Below, piece after piece: positions 53,971-62,605 of a DNA stretch of 64,000 nucleotides. Under the pieces are notes generated by a model. That model made no database searches and had not been told where the DNA came from. It saw nothing but the letters and a program-made list of their open reading frames with translations. The translations under genes were made by a program, and so were the position numbers. Source of the stretch: CAVTWH01 sp963794685. GTDB lineage: Bacteria; Actinomycetota; Actinomycetes; Mycobacteriales; Micromonosporaceae. The stretch covers positions 1 to 64,000 of the forward strand of contig CAWCFK010000006.1 of NCBI GenBank assembly GCA_963794685.1. Reading direction: 5' to 3'. Every line of letters starts with the position of its first letter. The first letter of the stretch is position 1.

Positions 53971-54010
53971 AAGGCCCAGGTCATGATGGTTCCGCCGTGA
54001 CCTGGGCCTT
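53971..54010 (-). terminator. Terminator of tRNA-Thr
   Basis: AAGGCCCAGGTCA (53971-53983) and TGACCTGGGCCTT (53998-54010) are perfect 13-bp reverse complements with a 14-base loop. On the minus strand the stem lies eight bases past the tRNA 3' end. Confidence 0.85.
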
Positions 54011-54017
54011 CGCCCTG

Positions 54018-54090
54018 AGCCGCCTGAGAGAGTCGAACTCTCGACCTACGCATTACGAGTGCGTCGCTCTGCCGACTGAGCTAAGGCGGC
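54018..54090 (-). tRNA. tRNA-Thr (CGT anticodon)
   Basis: A 73-base cloverleaf on the minus strand: acceptor GCCGCCT/AGGCGGC, D-arm TTAGCTCAGTCGGCAGAGC, anticodon arm ACGCA-CTCGTAA-TGCGT giving CGT (reads ACG), and T-arm GAGAGTTCGACTCTC. The discriminator is U and CCA is not encoded. A perfect hairpin follows. A partial copy of its 3' half lies 600 bases downstream. Confidence 0.95.
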
Positions 54091-54235
54091 AACGTCACAC
54101 GAGTGTACGCGACCCGCCCGCCGTCCCGTCCCCGGGTTTCGATGTGCCGCCGACTCACGTTTGTACCCCATTCGCCGTTCCTCCCGCCGCTTCGGGGGAC
54201 CCCGCGGGCACCGTGATCCCGATAGCCTGCCGTCC

Positions 54236-55930
54236 GTGGAGTCTCTACCTCGCCCCACCAGCCTTGATCCACTAGAGCTGGGCTTCTCCCGACAGCAGCC
54301 GGTGGCCTGGCTGTCGCCGAGCCAGTTGGCCGGCACGGCCGTCCGGGTGGTGCTGTCCACCCAGTTCGGCGCCTACCTGGACAAGCGCGAGCTGCAGAAC
54401 GCGCTGCCGGCCGACGTGTTCACCGACCACGCCGACGCCGAGGAGCTGTGGCTGGACTACGTGGCCGACCTGGGCGACGGGTTCGACGCGACGTACACGA
54501 TCGCGTGGCTGCTGGGGCAGCCGAGCCTGAGTGTTGCCGGTGAGGAGCTGCCGCGCGGGCAGATCCTGCTGATGGGCGGCGACGAGGTGTACCCGACCGC
54601 GAACACCGAGCGGTACGAGGATCGCACCAAGGGGCCGTACCGGGCAGCGTTGCCGGTGTGCCCGGAGGAGGGGCAGCCGGACCTGTTCGCGGTGCCCGGC
54701 AACCACGACTGGTACGACGGCCTGACGGCGTTCCTGCGGCTGTTCGTGAAGAACGGCACGGACGCGATCGGCGGCTGGCGCAACCGGCAGGCCCGCTCGT
54801 ATTTCGCCATGCAGTTGCCGCAGCGCTGGTGGCTGTTCGCGATCGACGCGCAGTTCGGCACTTACCTCGACGACCCGCAGATGCACTACTTCCTGCACGC
54901 CGCGAAGGGCCTGCGCCCCGGCGACAACGTGATCCTGTGCAACGCCACGCCCGGCTGGGTGGAGGCGGCGAACGATCCGAAGGCGTACGACACGATCGAC
55001 TACTTCGTCCGCACGGTGCTGGAGAAGGCACAGGTCAACGTGCGGCTGATGCTCTCCGGCGACCTGCACCACTACGCCCGCTACGAAGGCGACGACCGAC
55101 AGCTCATCACCTGTGGCGGCGGCGGGGCGTACCTGTTCCCGACGCACCAGTTGCCGCCGACGATCCAGGTGCCGCCGCCGGACAGCCGGGTCAAGCGCAA
55201 GACCGAGTCGCTGCCCTACCGGCTGCGGGAAACCTTCCCCAGCAAGGCGCAGTCGCGCGGGCTGGCTTCCGGCGTGTTCCACCGGCTGCCGTGGCGGAAC
55301 AAGGGTTTCGTCGGGCTGATGGGCACGGTGCACGCGCTGTTCATGCTGTCCGTGCTCAGCCTGATCCAGAACGCGCGCGGTAACGAACAGAAGCTCTTCA
55401 GCATCCCCACCGGGCTGGTGGGGCTGGCGATCCTGATCGGCACCACCTTCTTCGCGATGCCACCGACCGAGGGGAAGGCCAAACCCAGACACTGGGTACT
55501 CGGCGTGACCCACGGGCTGCTGCACATCGCACTGTCCATTGTGGGCGCGTTCCTGTGGAACGAGACGCCGTTCGTGCACTGGGTATGGCCGCTGCCGGTG
55601 GTCACCGCCGCCCTCTACGGCCTGGCCGCCGGGATCGTCGCCACCCAACTCGTCTGCCTGTACCTGGTGGTCGCGGGGTACTTCAAGGTCAACCTCAACG
55701 AGCTCTTCGCCGGGCAGGGCATCGAGGACTTCAAGAGCTTCCTGCGCATCCGGATCACCCCGGACGGGCTGACGATCTACCCGATCGCGGTGAAACGGGT
55801 CAACCACGCCTGGCGCGCCGACCCCACCGCTGACCGGCACGCGCCCTGGGTCAAACCCGACAAGCCCATCTCGTACGCCCTGGTGGAGCCACCGATCCAC
55901 CTGCCCACCCGGGTACCCGACCGGGTCTAG
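54236..55930 (+). CDS. Membrane-associated calcineurin-like metallophosphoesterase
   Basis: The 564-residue protein has metal-binding motifs in order: ILLMGGDEVYP, AVPGNHDWYDG and MLSGDLHHYARY, spread over residues 100-290. The third domain has five or six membrane helices (GLMGTVHALFMLSVLSLI, FSIPTGLVGLAILIGTTFF, VTHGLLHIALSIVGAFLW) and a C-terminal soluble tail. The phosphatase could act on a lipid-linked or nucleotide substrate at the membrane; this is inference. GTG 54236 is the start, chosen because the upstream frame runs through the tRNA promoter region. Confidence 0.88.
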   Translation: MESLPRPTSLDPLELGFSRQQPVAWLSPSQLAGTAVRVVLSTQFGAYLDKRELQNALPADVFTDHADAEELWLDYVADLGDGFDATYTIAWLLGQPSLSVAGEELPRGQILLMGGDEVYPTANTERYEDRTKGPYRAALPVCPEEGQPDLFAVPGNHDWYDGLTAFLRLFVKNGTDAIGGWRNRQARSYFAMQLPQRWWLFAIDAQFGTYLDDPQMHYFLHAAKGLRPGDNVILCNATPGWVEAANDPKAYDTIDYFVRTVLEKAQVNVRLMLSGDLHHYARYEGDDRQLITCGGGGAYLFPTHQLPPTIQVPPPDSRVKRKTESLPYRLRETFPSKAQSRGLASGVFHRLPWRNKGFVGLMGTVHALFMLSVLSLIQNARGNEQKLFSIPTGLVGLAILIGTTFFAMPPTEGKAKPRHWVLGVTHGLLHIALSIVGAFLWNETPFVHWVWPLPVVTAALYGLAAGIVATQLVCLYLVVAGYFKVNLNELFAGQGIEDFKSFLRIRITPDGLTIYPIAVKRVNHAWRADPTADRHAPWVKPDKPISYALVEPPIHLPTRVPDRV

Positions 55931-55934
55931 CGAC

Positions 55935-56759
55935 TCAGCCGGCCACCCCGGCGACCACCCACAGGGTGAGCACGGCACAGAACTCGTTGCGGGCCTGCGC
56001 GGCGTCCAGGGCGTCGAACCAGCGCTCGCGGATCTTCGCGGGTACCACCTCCGCCTGCATCGGCAGGCTGCGGTCCAGGAACGGCAGCACTCCGGCGGCT
56101 TCCGCGACGGTCTCGAAGTAGAGGGTCAGCGGGGTCGCCTGCACGTCCCGTGCGCCGGCCCGGTACAGCCTGCGGCGCAGGGTGCGGCCCATGTTGCGGT
56201 GCGCCTGCGGCATCCGGGTGGCCTGGAACTCGCGTAGTCGGGCCACCAGGTCCTCGGGCGCGCCGTCGAAGGCCAGCGACTCCCAGTCGGTGTCGACGAG
56301 GACCACCCGGCCTCCCGGGCGGGTCACCCGGAGCAGCTCGGCGACGGCCTTGTCGGGGTCGGGCACATGCTGGAGTACCCGCTCGCAGCGCACCCCGCCG
56401 AAGGTGTCGTCCGGGAAGTCCAGTGCCGTCACACTGCCCTGCCGGTACTCGACCGCGCTGCCGTCGTCGCGTTCCCGGGCGGCGGCCACCAGGGTTTCGG
56501 AGAGGTCCAGGGCCACCACGTCGCCGTCGGGGGCCACCAGGGCGGCCAGTTGCCGGGCCACTTCACCGCCGCCGGCGCCCGCGTCCAGCAGCCGCTGCCC
56601 GGGGTGCACCCGGAGCGCGTCCAGCGCGAGTGCCCGTACCCGCTGAATTTCCGGGTTGGCGGCCATCTGCCGCAGCACTTCGACCAGCAGCACCGCCACG
56701 GCGGGTGGGGTCTGGTCGACCTCGGCGAACGGATTCGCCGGCCGGTCACGTTTGGCCAT
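55935..56759 (-). CDS. Class I SAM-dependent methyltransferase (UbiE-like)
   Basis: The 274-residue protein has motif I LLDAGAGGGEVARQL, motif II VALDLSETLVAAARER, FGGVRCERVLQHVPDP and LLRVTRPGGRVVLVDTDW. It belongs to the methyltransferase-11 group that modifies small molecules such as quinones. The N-terminal helix pair (VAVLLVEVLRQMAANPEI) covers the active site. Substrate unknown. It converges with the metallophosphoesterase, four bases between stops. Confidence 0.9.
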   Translation of the reverse strand: MAKRDRPANPFAEVDQTPPAVAVLLVEVLRQMAANPEIQRVRALALDALRVHPGQRLLDAGAGGGEVARQLAALVAPDGDVVALDLSETLVAAARERDDGSAVEYRQGSVTALDFPDDTFGGVRCERVLQHVPDPDKAVAELLRVTRPGGRVVLVDTDWESLAFDGAPEDLVARLREFQATRMPQAHRNMGRTLRRRLYRAGARDVQATPLTLYFETVAEAAGVLPFLDRSLPMQAEVVPAKIRERWFDALDAAQARNEFCAVLTLWVVAGVAG

Positions 56760-56780
56760 GCCCTGATTGTGCCGGTTCGC

Positions 56781-57344
56781 CTACTGGTAGCCGAACCGGG
56801 CCAGCGGTTCGACCAGCTCGCGCTCCTCGTAGGACAGGTGCGACAGCAGCGTGTCGGCCAGCACGTCGACGGCCGCGCGCAGACCGGCCACCGTGCCCTC
56901 GCCGCCGACCAGCGCGACCAGCGCCCGGTCCACCTCCTCGATCACCGCGTGGATCACGTGGTGCTCCTCGACCAGGCGGTCCAGCACCGGCGCGAGCTGC
57001 GGATCGGCCCGGCGCAGGTGCGGGAAGACGCCGATGTCCTCGAGCGTGTGGTGGGTGGTGACCACCCGGCAGTACGACTCGCAGTAGGTGCCGAGTGTCC
57101 AGTTGTTCTGCCGCAGCGTCATGGTGTGCAGCGCCGAGCGCGCCGCCCCGATCTCCAGGCTGCCCGCCTCCACCTGGCTGACCAGGTCGAACAGCTGGTC
57201 CAGCTCGCTGCGCAGATGATCGTGGATGTCCACCAGGTGCTGCCCGGAGGCCCGCTCGTGCGCCGTGTACTCCCGCCCGGCCCGCGGCCCGGGCCCGGCC
57301 GGCCGGGTCGACTCGTCCCACCGCCGCGCGTCACTGCGCCGCAC
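56781..57344 (-). CDS. Hemerythrin-domain protein
   Basis: The 187-residue protein has a hemerythrin fold with His and Glu ligands: HLVDIHDHLRSELDQLF, VVTTHHTLEDIGVFPHL, RLVEEHHVIHAVIEEVD and LLSHLSYEERELVEPLARF. These would bind a di-iron site for O2, NO or iron sensing. GTG 57344 (VRRSDARRW) is preferred; a TTG at 57374 would add ten residues of weak sequence. It lies 21 bases upstream of the methyltransferase gene on the same strand. Confidence 0.85.
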   Translation of the reverse strand: MRRSDARRWDESTRPAGPGPRAGREYTAHERASGQHLVDIHDHLRSELDQLFDLVSQVEAGSLEIGAARSALHTMTLRQNNWTLGTYCESYCRVVTTHHTLEDIGVFPHLRRADPQLAPVLDRLVEEHHVIHAVIEEVDRALVALVGGEGTVAGLRAAVDVLADTLLSHLSYEERELVEPLARFGYQ

Positions 57345-57483
57345 CCCGTCATCCGGCGTCGGCGTGATCCCCAACGCCGCCGGAACCCGGCCCGCCCGGG
57401 AATCGACTGCGGCCCCGCCGAATCCGGCGTCCAGGTCGGCCCCGCCGGCGCCGGCGTCCAGGTCGGCCCGGTCGCTTCCGGCG

Positions 57484-58426
57484 TCAGCAGCGGGCGGCTG
57501 CCGGCCTGCCCGGCCGCGGTCCCGGGTGGGCAGGTGGCGTGGCGCGGGCGGCGGCGACCAGTTCGCGGACGTGCGGGGCGACCTCCTGGCCGAAGCGTTG
57601 GATGTCGGTCGGGTTGTCGCTGCCCAGGATGTAGCCGGAGATGCCCTGGTCGAGGGTCAACTGCGCGAGCTGCTCGGCCCACTGCCGGGGCGGCCCCGCG
57701 AGGAAGCCGGGGCCCGCGCCGAAGACGCCGGTGATGTTGTACAGCCGGCGGACGGCCGACGGCTCGCGGCCGGCCGCCTGCGCCGCCTCGTCGATCGTGC
57801 GCTGCATCTCCGGCAGCTTCGCCACGCCGGCGTAGCCGAGGCTGGGCAGCCAGCCGTCCGCCTGCGCGCCGGTCAACCGGAGCATCCGGGGGCCGTACGC
57901 GCCGAGCCAGATGCCGATGTCGTGGGCGGGTGCCGGGCCGGACTTCGCGCCGACCACCCGGTAGTGCGCGCCGTCCACCCGTACCGAGCGCTGACCGGCC
58001 CAGATCGCCCGGATCACGGAGATCGCCTCGGTGAGCGCGGCGACCGCCTCGCCGGGCGTGCGGCGCGGGCCACCGTTGGCGACGATCGCGTCCCAGAACG
58101 CGCCGGCGCCCAGCCCCAACTCGACCCGGCCGCCGCTGAGCAGGTCGAGGCTGGCCGCGCTGCGGGCCAGCACGGCGGGCGGGCGCAGCGGCAGGTTCGC
58201 GACGTTGAGCGAGAGCCGGACCCGCTCGGTGGCGGCCGCGAGGAATGACAGCAGCGTCCAGGCGTCCAGGAACGCCGGCTGGTACGGGTGGTCCTGCACG
58301 GTCACCAGGTCGAGCCCGGCCCGTTCGCGTGAGCTGGGCGAGCGCCACGACCGCGTCGGGGTCACCGGCTGCCGGGGTGAGGAAGGTTCCGAAGAGCAGG
58401 TCGTGCCCGTAGTCCGCCACGTCCAC
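57484..58426 (-). pseudogene. LLM-class flavin-dependent oxidoreductase, one frameshift
   Basis: The luciferase-like fold is clear: GTG 58426 gives VDVADYGHDLLFGTFLTP, then a shift near 58330 into ERAGLDLVTVQDHPYQP. LSFLAAATERVRLSLNVANLPLRPPAVLARSAASLDLLSGGRVELGLGAG and DIGIWLGAYGPRMLRLTG follow. These bind F420 or FMN; actinobacterial members commonly use F420. The last 20 residues are Pro/Arg-rich and may also be out of frame. Only one clear shift in about 314 residues suggests sequence error. Confidence 0.83.
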
Positions 58427-58444
58427 CGAACCTACCCGGGCGGA

Positions 58445-59287
58445 TCATTCCTCGTAGCGCTCCGCGTACGCCTGTCGCGAGCCGCACACCGACGCCCGGC
58501 GAGCACGAGCAGCGCGACCCGTCGGCGTCCAGCCGGACCGTCACCGCGTCGCGGGGTACCGAGTGCCCGACCACCCGGCCCTCGCCCTCGGGCGTACTCA
58601 CCCGGGTCCCGACGGCCGGCGCGGTCTCCTGAAACTGCTGGTACAGGGGGTGTTCGTACTTCAGACAGCACATCAGCCGGCCGCACGCGCCGGAGATCCG
58701 CAGCGGGTTGAGCGGCAGATCCTGGTCCTTGGCCATCCGGATGCTGACCGGCTCGAAGTCGGTGAGGAAGGTGGCGCAGCACAGGTCCCGTCCGCAGGAG
58801 CCGATGCCGCCCTGGACCCGGGCCGAGTCGCGGGCGGAGAGCTGCCGCAGCTCCACCCGGCAGTGCAGGGTGGCGCCCAGGTCGCGGACCAGGGCCCGGA
58901 AGTCGACCCGGTGCGGTGCGGTGAAGTAGATGGTGGTGCGGCCGCCGGACCCGCCGCCCGCCTCCAGCACGTGGTCGACGGCGACCACCCTCATCGGCAG
59001 GTTGTGCTCGCGGATCAGCCGCTTGGCGGCCACCTTCGCGTCGGCCTTGCGCTCGGCGCATCAGCTCGTCGCGGCGCAGGTCCTCGGTGCCGGCCACGCC
59101 CGACCAGGTGCGGGAAGCTGGAGGTGTCCTCGGTGACCCACTGCGCGGCCCAGACGCACTCGGCGACCTCGGGGCCGTCGTCGGTCGGCACCAGCACCCG
59201 GTCGCCGACCTTCACCTCGAAGCCGGCCGGGTCCAGGTAGAAGAGCCGGCCGTAGCGGTTGAAGCTGACCGCACAGAGCATCCCCAT
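58445..59287 (-). pseudogene. PSP1-domain protein (RicT-like), frameshifted
   Basis: The start ATG 59287 gives MGMLCAVSFNRYGRLFYLD; the frame shifts near 59095 and 59055, then KRLIREHNLPMRVVAVDHVLE. The iron-sulfur type cysteines are in GSCGRDLCCATFL and GACGRLMCCLKYEHP. A last shift near 58500 restores RQAYAERYEE and the stop at 58447-58445. RicT joins RicA and RicF in a complex affecting RNA processing in Bacillus; in actinobacteria the role is unknown. It follows holB and two small helical genes, a common actinobacterial order. Three shifts suggest error. Confidence 0.82.
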
Positions 59288-59328
59288 CGGCACACCTTAG
59301 CTCCGATCCGCGCCGCCCCGTCCCTAGC

Positions 59329-59981
59329 CTAGATCTCGATGGTGTGCGGGGTACCGGCCCCGGCAACCGGCTCGGCGGCCCGGTAGCCGACCTCGTCGAG
59401 CCGGCCGGCCCAGCGTTGCCGCAGCGCCTCGCCGGCCGCCACGCCGTCGAGCACCGCGCCGAGGACATGCCCCGCGATCGCGGCGGCGGCCGGTCCGACC
59501 GGACTCCCGGCCGTGGAAATGTCAGCCAGCCGCACGGTGGCTGCCTCGGTACTGGCCAGGCACTCGGCGACGGCGATGGCGACCTGTCGGCGGACTCCGG
59601 CGAGCCAGCCGGCCAGTTCCGCGCTGTAGTCAGCGGTGGCGGTCAGCCGCTCGGTGATCCGGTCGACCTGGCCGACCGCCGCCGACCACTGGGCCGCGAA
59701 CTCGTCGGCGGCGTGCCCGCGCCAGGCGGCCGGGCCGGGGACGGCGTCGACCGCCCGGGACAGCGCGACCGACTCGGCGCGCACGTCGTCACCGGCCACC
59801 GTGAGCGCGGCCGGGTCGGCGCCGAGCAGCTGCGACAGGATTCGCCGGGGAGCGCGCCGGCCCGCCGCAGCAGCGGCCAGACCGGGTCGTCGGCGGGCGC
59901 GCCGGCCGAGGCCAGCGCCGCGTCCACCCGGTGCAGCAGGTCGAGGCCGGGCTCGGCGACCCGGTCCAGCAGGTCGCTCAC
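59329..59981 (-). pseudogene. Helical protein, ESX/WXG-like, one frameshift
   Basis: The start GTG 59981 gives VSDLLDRVAEPGLDLLHRVDAAL; the frame shifts near 59838 and continues LTVAGDDVRAESVALSRAVDAVPGPAAWRGHAADEFAAQWSAAV. The AAWRGHAADEFAAQW stretch resembles the W-x-G turn of type VII secretion substrates. The remainder is almost all helix, about 217 residues. GTGA overlap with the next gene couples them. The ESX link is inference from pattern; no ESX machinery is in this window. Confidence 0.6.
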
Positions 59982-60279
59982 TGCGCCTCCCCGAATCCGG
60001 TGTGGCTGGCGTGTTCGGCGTCGTCGTAGCGCTGCGCGGCGAGCCGCAGGTCGGCCGCGAGGCCGGTCAGCCGGGCACCGTGGGCGGTCACCTCACGCTC
60101 CCGGGCGGCCAGGGCGGCCTGGTAATCGGCGTGCAGCGCGGCGCCCGTGGCGAACAGAGCGCCGGGGCCGTCGGCGGCGAAAGCATTGGGGCCGGGTTCG
60201 GTGCCGGCCAGCCGGGTCGCGGCCCCGGTCAGCTCGTCGGCCGGGCGGCGATCCGGCTCGCCACGTCAGGCAGTTCCAT
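59978..60279 (-). pseudogene. Small helical protein, EspC/WXG100-like, one frameshift
   Basis: ATG 60279 gives MELPDVASRIAAR, then a shift near 60238 into ADELTGAATRLAGTE. It continues FAADGPGALFATGAALHADYQAALAAREREVTAHGARLTGLAADLRLAAQRYDDAEHAS. The length of about 100 residues, helical pattern and position next to a WXG-like protein fit the small EspC/WXG100 families. The paired genes overlap by four bases. Secretion is not shown by the sequence. Confidence 0.55.
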
Positions 60280-60289
60280 CGCCACCCCT

Positions 60290-60410
60290 TCCCCAGCCGG
60301 CCGGTCGGCCGGTCAACATTGCCGGACCGGTCGGCCGGTCAACTTCCCCGGACCGGTCGGTCTGTCACTCTCCCGGACCGTCGCTAAACTTCCCCGGGCC
60401 GGTCGGCCTG
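60290..60410. repeat. Degenerate tandem repeat of about 27 bp
   Basis: Four imperfect units built on GGTCGGCCGGTCAAC and TTCCCCGGACC fill the gap between the EspC-like gene and the YbaB gene. They give no gene-like frame. The elements read as decayed minisatellite. Confidence 0.7.
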
Positions 60411-60728
60411 TCAACGCAGCTTGCCGGTGCCGAAAGTCTCTGTGTGCAGCCGGTCGCGGGCCCAGCGGGCGGCGTCCGCGGCGGCGGTCACCGCCTCGGT
60501 CACCGAACGGGAGACCTCCGTGTTGCCGCGGCCGGTGAGCGCCCCGACGATGGTCACCCGGTGGATCGTGCCGTCGGCGGTGACGAGCACTTCGACCAGC
60601 CCGTCGCGGGAGTTCACCGTCACCTCGACGTCCCGGACCGCTTTGTCGAACTCGGTGCGCAGTGGCTCCAACCGTTGGTAGCGCTCGATCGCCTCGTCGA
60701 TGAATGCCTCGTCGATCTCGCGCGCCAC
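60411..60728 (-). CDS. YbaB/EbfC-family DNA-binding protein
   Basis: The 105-residue protein has the YbaB fold: YQRLEPLRTEFDKAVRDVEVTVNSRDGLVEVLVTADGTIHRVTI, with the helix-strand pattern and a conserved DG turn, then a C-terminal helix (VSRSVTEAVTAAADAARW). YbaB homologues are nucleoid-associated dimers. It lacks the usual recR/dnaX neighbours, so it is probably one of the divergent copies found next to ESX-like genes. GTG 60728 has GGGAGGGGA nearby. Confidence 0.85.
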   Translation of the reverse strand: MAREIDEAFIDEAIERYQRLEPLRTEFDKAVRDVEVTVNSRDGLVEVLVTADGTIHRVTIVGALTGRGNTEVSRSVTEAVTAAADAARWARDRLHTETFGTGKLR

Positions 60729-60868
60729 GCCGATTCCCCTCCCCGATCGGGTTCCCGACACCGGCGACTGTGCACTCCGCGTGGCGGTACCCGGGCTGAC
60801 CGTACGGCACCTGCGGACGCGGGGCAACGGCGTGCCTGCGCCTGTGGATAACTACCGCGGTGGATGGC

Positions 60869-62132
60869 TCAGCCGCGCCAGAGGGCCAGCATCATCGCCT
60901 CCACCGCGATCCGCGGCTTGACGTTCAGCTCGATCGGCTCGCGGCAGGCCAGCACCGCCTCCAGCCGGCGCAGGGTGCTCTCCGCGCGTCCACTTGCCGG
61001 CCGCCGCGCGCCGACTCGTCGGCCACGTCGGCGTGCACGGGCGGCACCGGCGCGCGCAGCGTACGGATCAGCACGTCCCGGTAGAAGCCGGCCAGGTCGA
61101 CCAGGGCCCGATCCAGCGCGTCGCGCTTCGTCCGGGTGGCCCGGGAGCTCTGCCGCTTTCCAGATCCTTCAGCTCGCCGGCCGAGCCCCGCGATCGCCGC
61201 CGGCGGCGCCCTTGCCGGTGCCGCCGGCGCCGAGCGCGGTCTCCAGCGCCGCGCGCTCCTTGGCGTCGAGCTCGGCGACAGCCGCGGCGGCCTCGGCCTC
61301 GGCCGCCTCGATCAGCGCGGCGGCGGCGTCGAAGCAGGCGCCGATGCCGGTGAGCCGGCGCGGCACGGCCAGCACCGCCTCCCGGCGGGCGCGGGCCTGC
61401 GGGTCGCGGGCCAGCCGGCGGGCCCGGCCGACGTGGCCCTGCGCGGCGGCCGCGGCCCACGCGGCGACGTCCGGCGGCGACGCCGTCGCGGCGGGCCAGC
61501 ACCTCGGCGACCGCGTCGGCGGGGGGCTGGCGCAGGGTGACCACGCGGCAGCGGGAGCGGATCGTCACCGAGATGTCGTCGGGGTGGGTCGGACGGGGCG
61601 CAGAGCAGGAAGACCGTGCGCGGCGGCGGCTCCTCGATCGCCTTGAGCAGGGCGTTGCCGGCGGGCTCGGTGAGCCGGTCGGCGTCCTCGATGACCACGA
61701 CCTGCCAGCGGCCACCGGACGGCGCGCTGGCCGCGCGCAGCACCAGGGCGCGCATCTCGCTGACGGCGATGGACAGCCCCTCGGGCACCACGAACCGCAC
61801 GTCGGCGTGGGTGCCGCCAGCGTGGTGTGGCAGCCGTGGCACTCGCCGCAGCCGACGCCGTTGCGGCACTGCAGCGCGGCGGCGAAGGCCCGGGCGGCGA
61901 CCGAGCGGCCGGAGCCGGGCGGCCCGGTGAAGATCCAGGCGTGCGTCATCGCGCCCGGCCGCCACCTGCTCTCCGCGGCGCGGGCCGCGACGGCGCGGCG
62001 CGTCTCGACCGCACCGGCCCCCGGCCGGGTCCACGTCCGCGGTGACCACCTGGGCGGCGGCCGGCGGCGGCCCGGCGCAGTATCGCCTCGGCCCTGTGCC
62101 TGGCCCACCAGCGCGGCGAAGACCTCGGCCAT
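60869..62132 (-). pseudogene. holB: DNA polymerase III delta' subunit, several frameshifts
   Basis: The delta' subunit is part of the clamp loader. Blocks in order: MAEVFAALVGQAQGRG (ATG 62132), AWIFTGPPGSGRSVAARAFAAAL (Walker A), zinc cysteines CRNGVGCGECHGCHTTL, VVVIEDADRLTEPAGNALLKAIEEPPP, VLAVPRRLTGIGACF and the C-terminal VKPRIAVEAMMLALWRG ending at 60869. The frames change near 62040, 61965, 61825, 61595, 61480, 61165 and 61000. The gene is essential, so this must be sequence error and the number of shifts shows local quality is low. Confidence 0.83.
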
Positions 62133-62605
62133 CAGACCCGGCTCTCCGCACCCCGCACCGGCCGGATGACGGGGCGGCAACGGCTCCTCGTCCCCGTAGG
62201 GCTCCGCGGCCGTCGGCGGGCCCGGCGGCCGGCCCGGCCGTCGATCCGGCAGGCGGCCCGGTCAGTCGGCGGGTGGGCGGTGTGGTCGACCTGGAGACGT
62301 CCGGTCGGCGGTGGGCCGAGTAGGCGGTCGACCCGGAAGGTCGATCTCGGCGTCGAACGTGGCCGGTCGGCCGGGCGGCGTCGATCACCAGGTACCGGCC
62401 GGGTTCGGCGGCGGCCAGGTCGAGGAAGGCGTACCGGACCCGCTCGTGGAACGGCAGCGCCTCGCCCTCCAGCCGGTCGGTGCCCTCGCCCCGGTTCTCC
62501 ACCCGGCGCAGCCCGATGGCCGGGTCGACATCCAGCAGCACCATCAGGTCCGGCTTGAGTCCGCCGGTGGCCCAGCGGGACACCTGCCGGAGCAGTCCGG
62601 AGACC
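62132..62605 (-). pseudogene. tmk: dTMP kinase, 3' part only
   Basis: The block VSRWATGGLKPDLMVLLDVDPAIGLRRVENRGEGTDRLEGEALPFHERVRYAFLDLA is the second half of thymidylate kinase (lid region and Glu-rich helix). The first half with the P-loop and DRYxxS motif should lie above 62605 but is missing; the next bases belong to a plus-strand gene. The C-terminus changes frame near 62385 and ends next to holB. The order tmk-holB is usual. Tmk is essential, so this break is not likely to be biological. Confidence 0.75.

Noticed and set aside
59329..60728. Full type VII secretion locus
   Set aside because: No EccC ATPase, EccB/D/E or mycosin gene is present in the window, so only the small WXG-like proteins can be noted.
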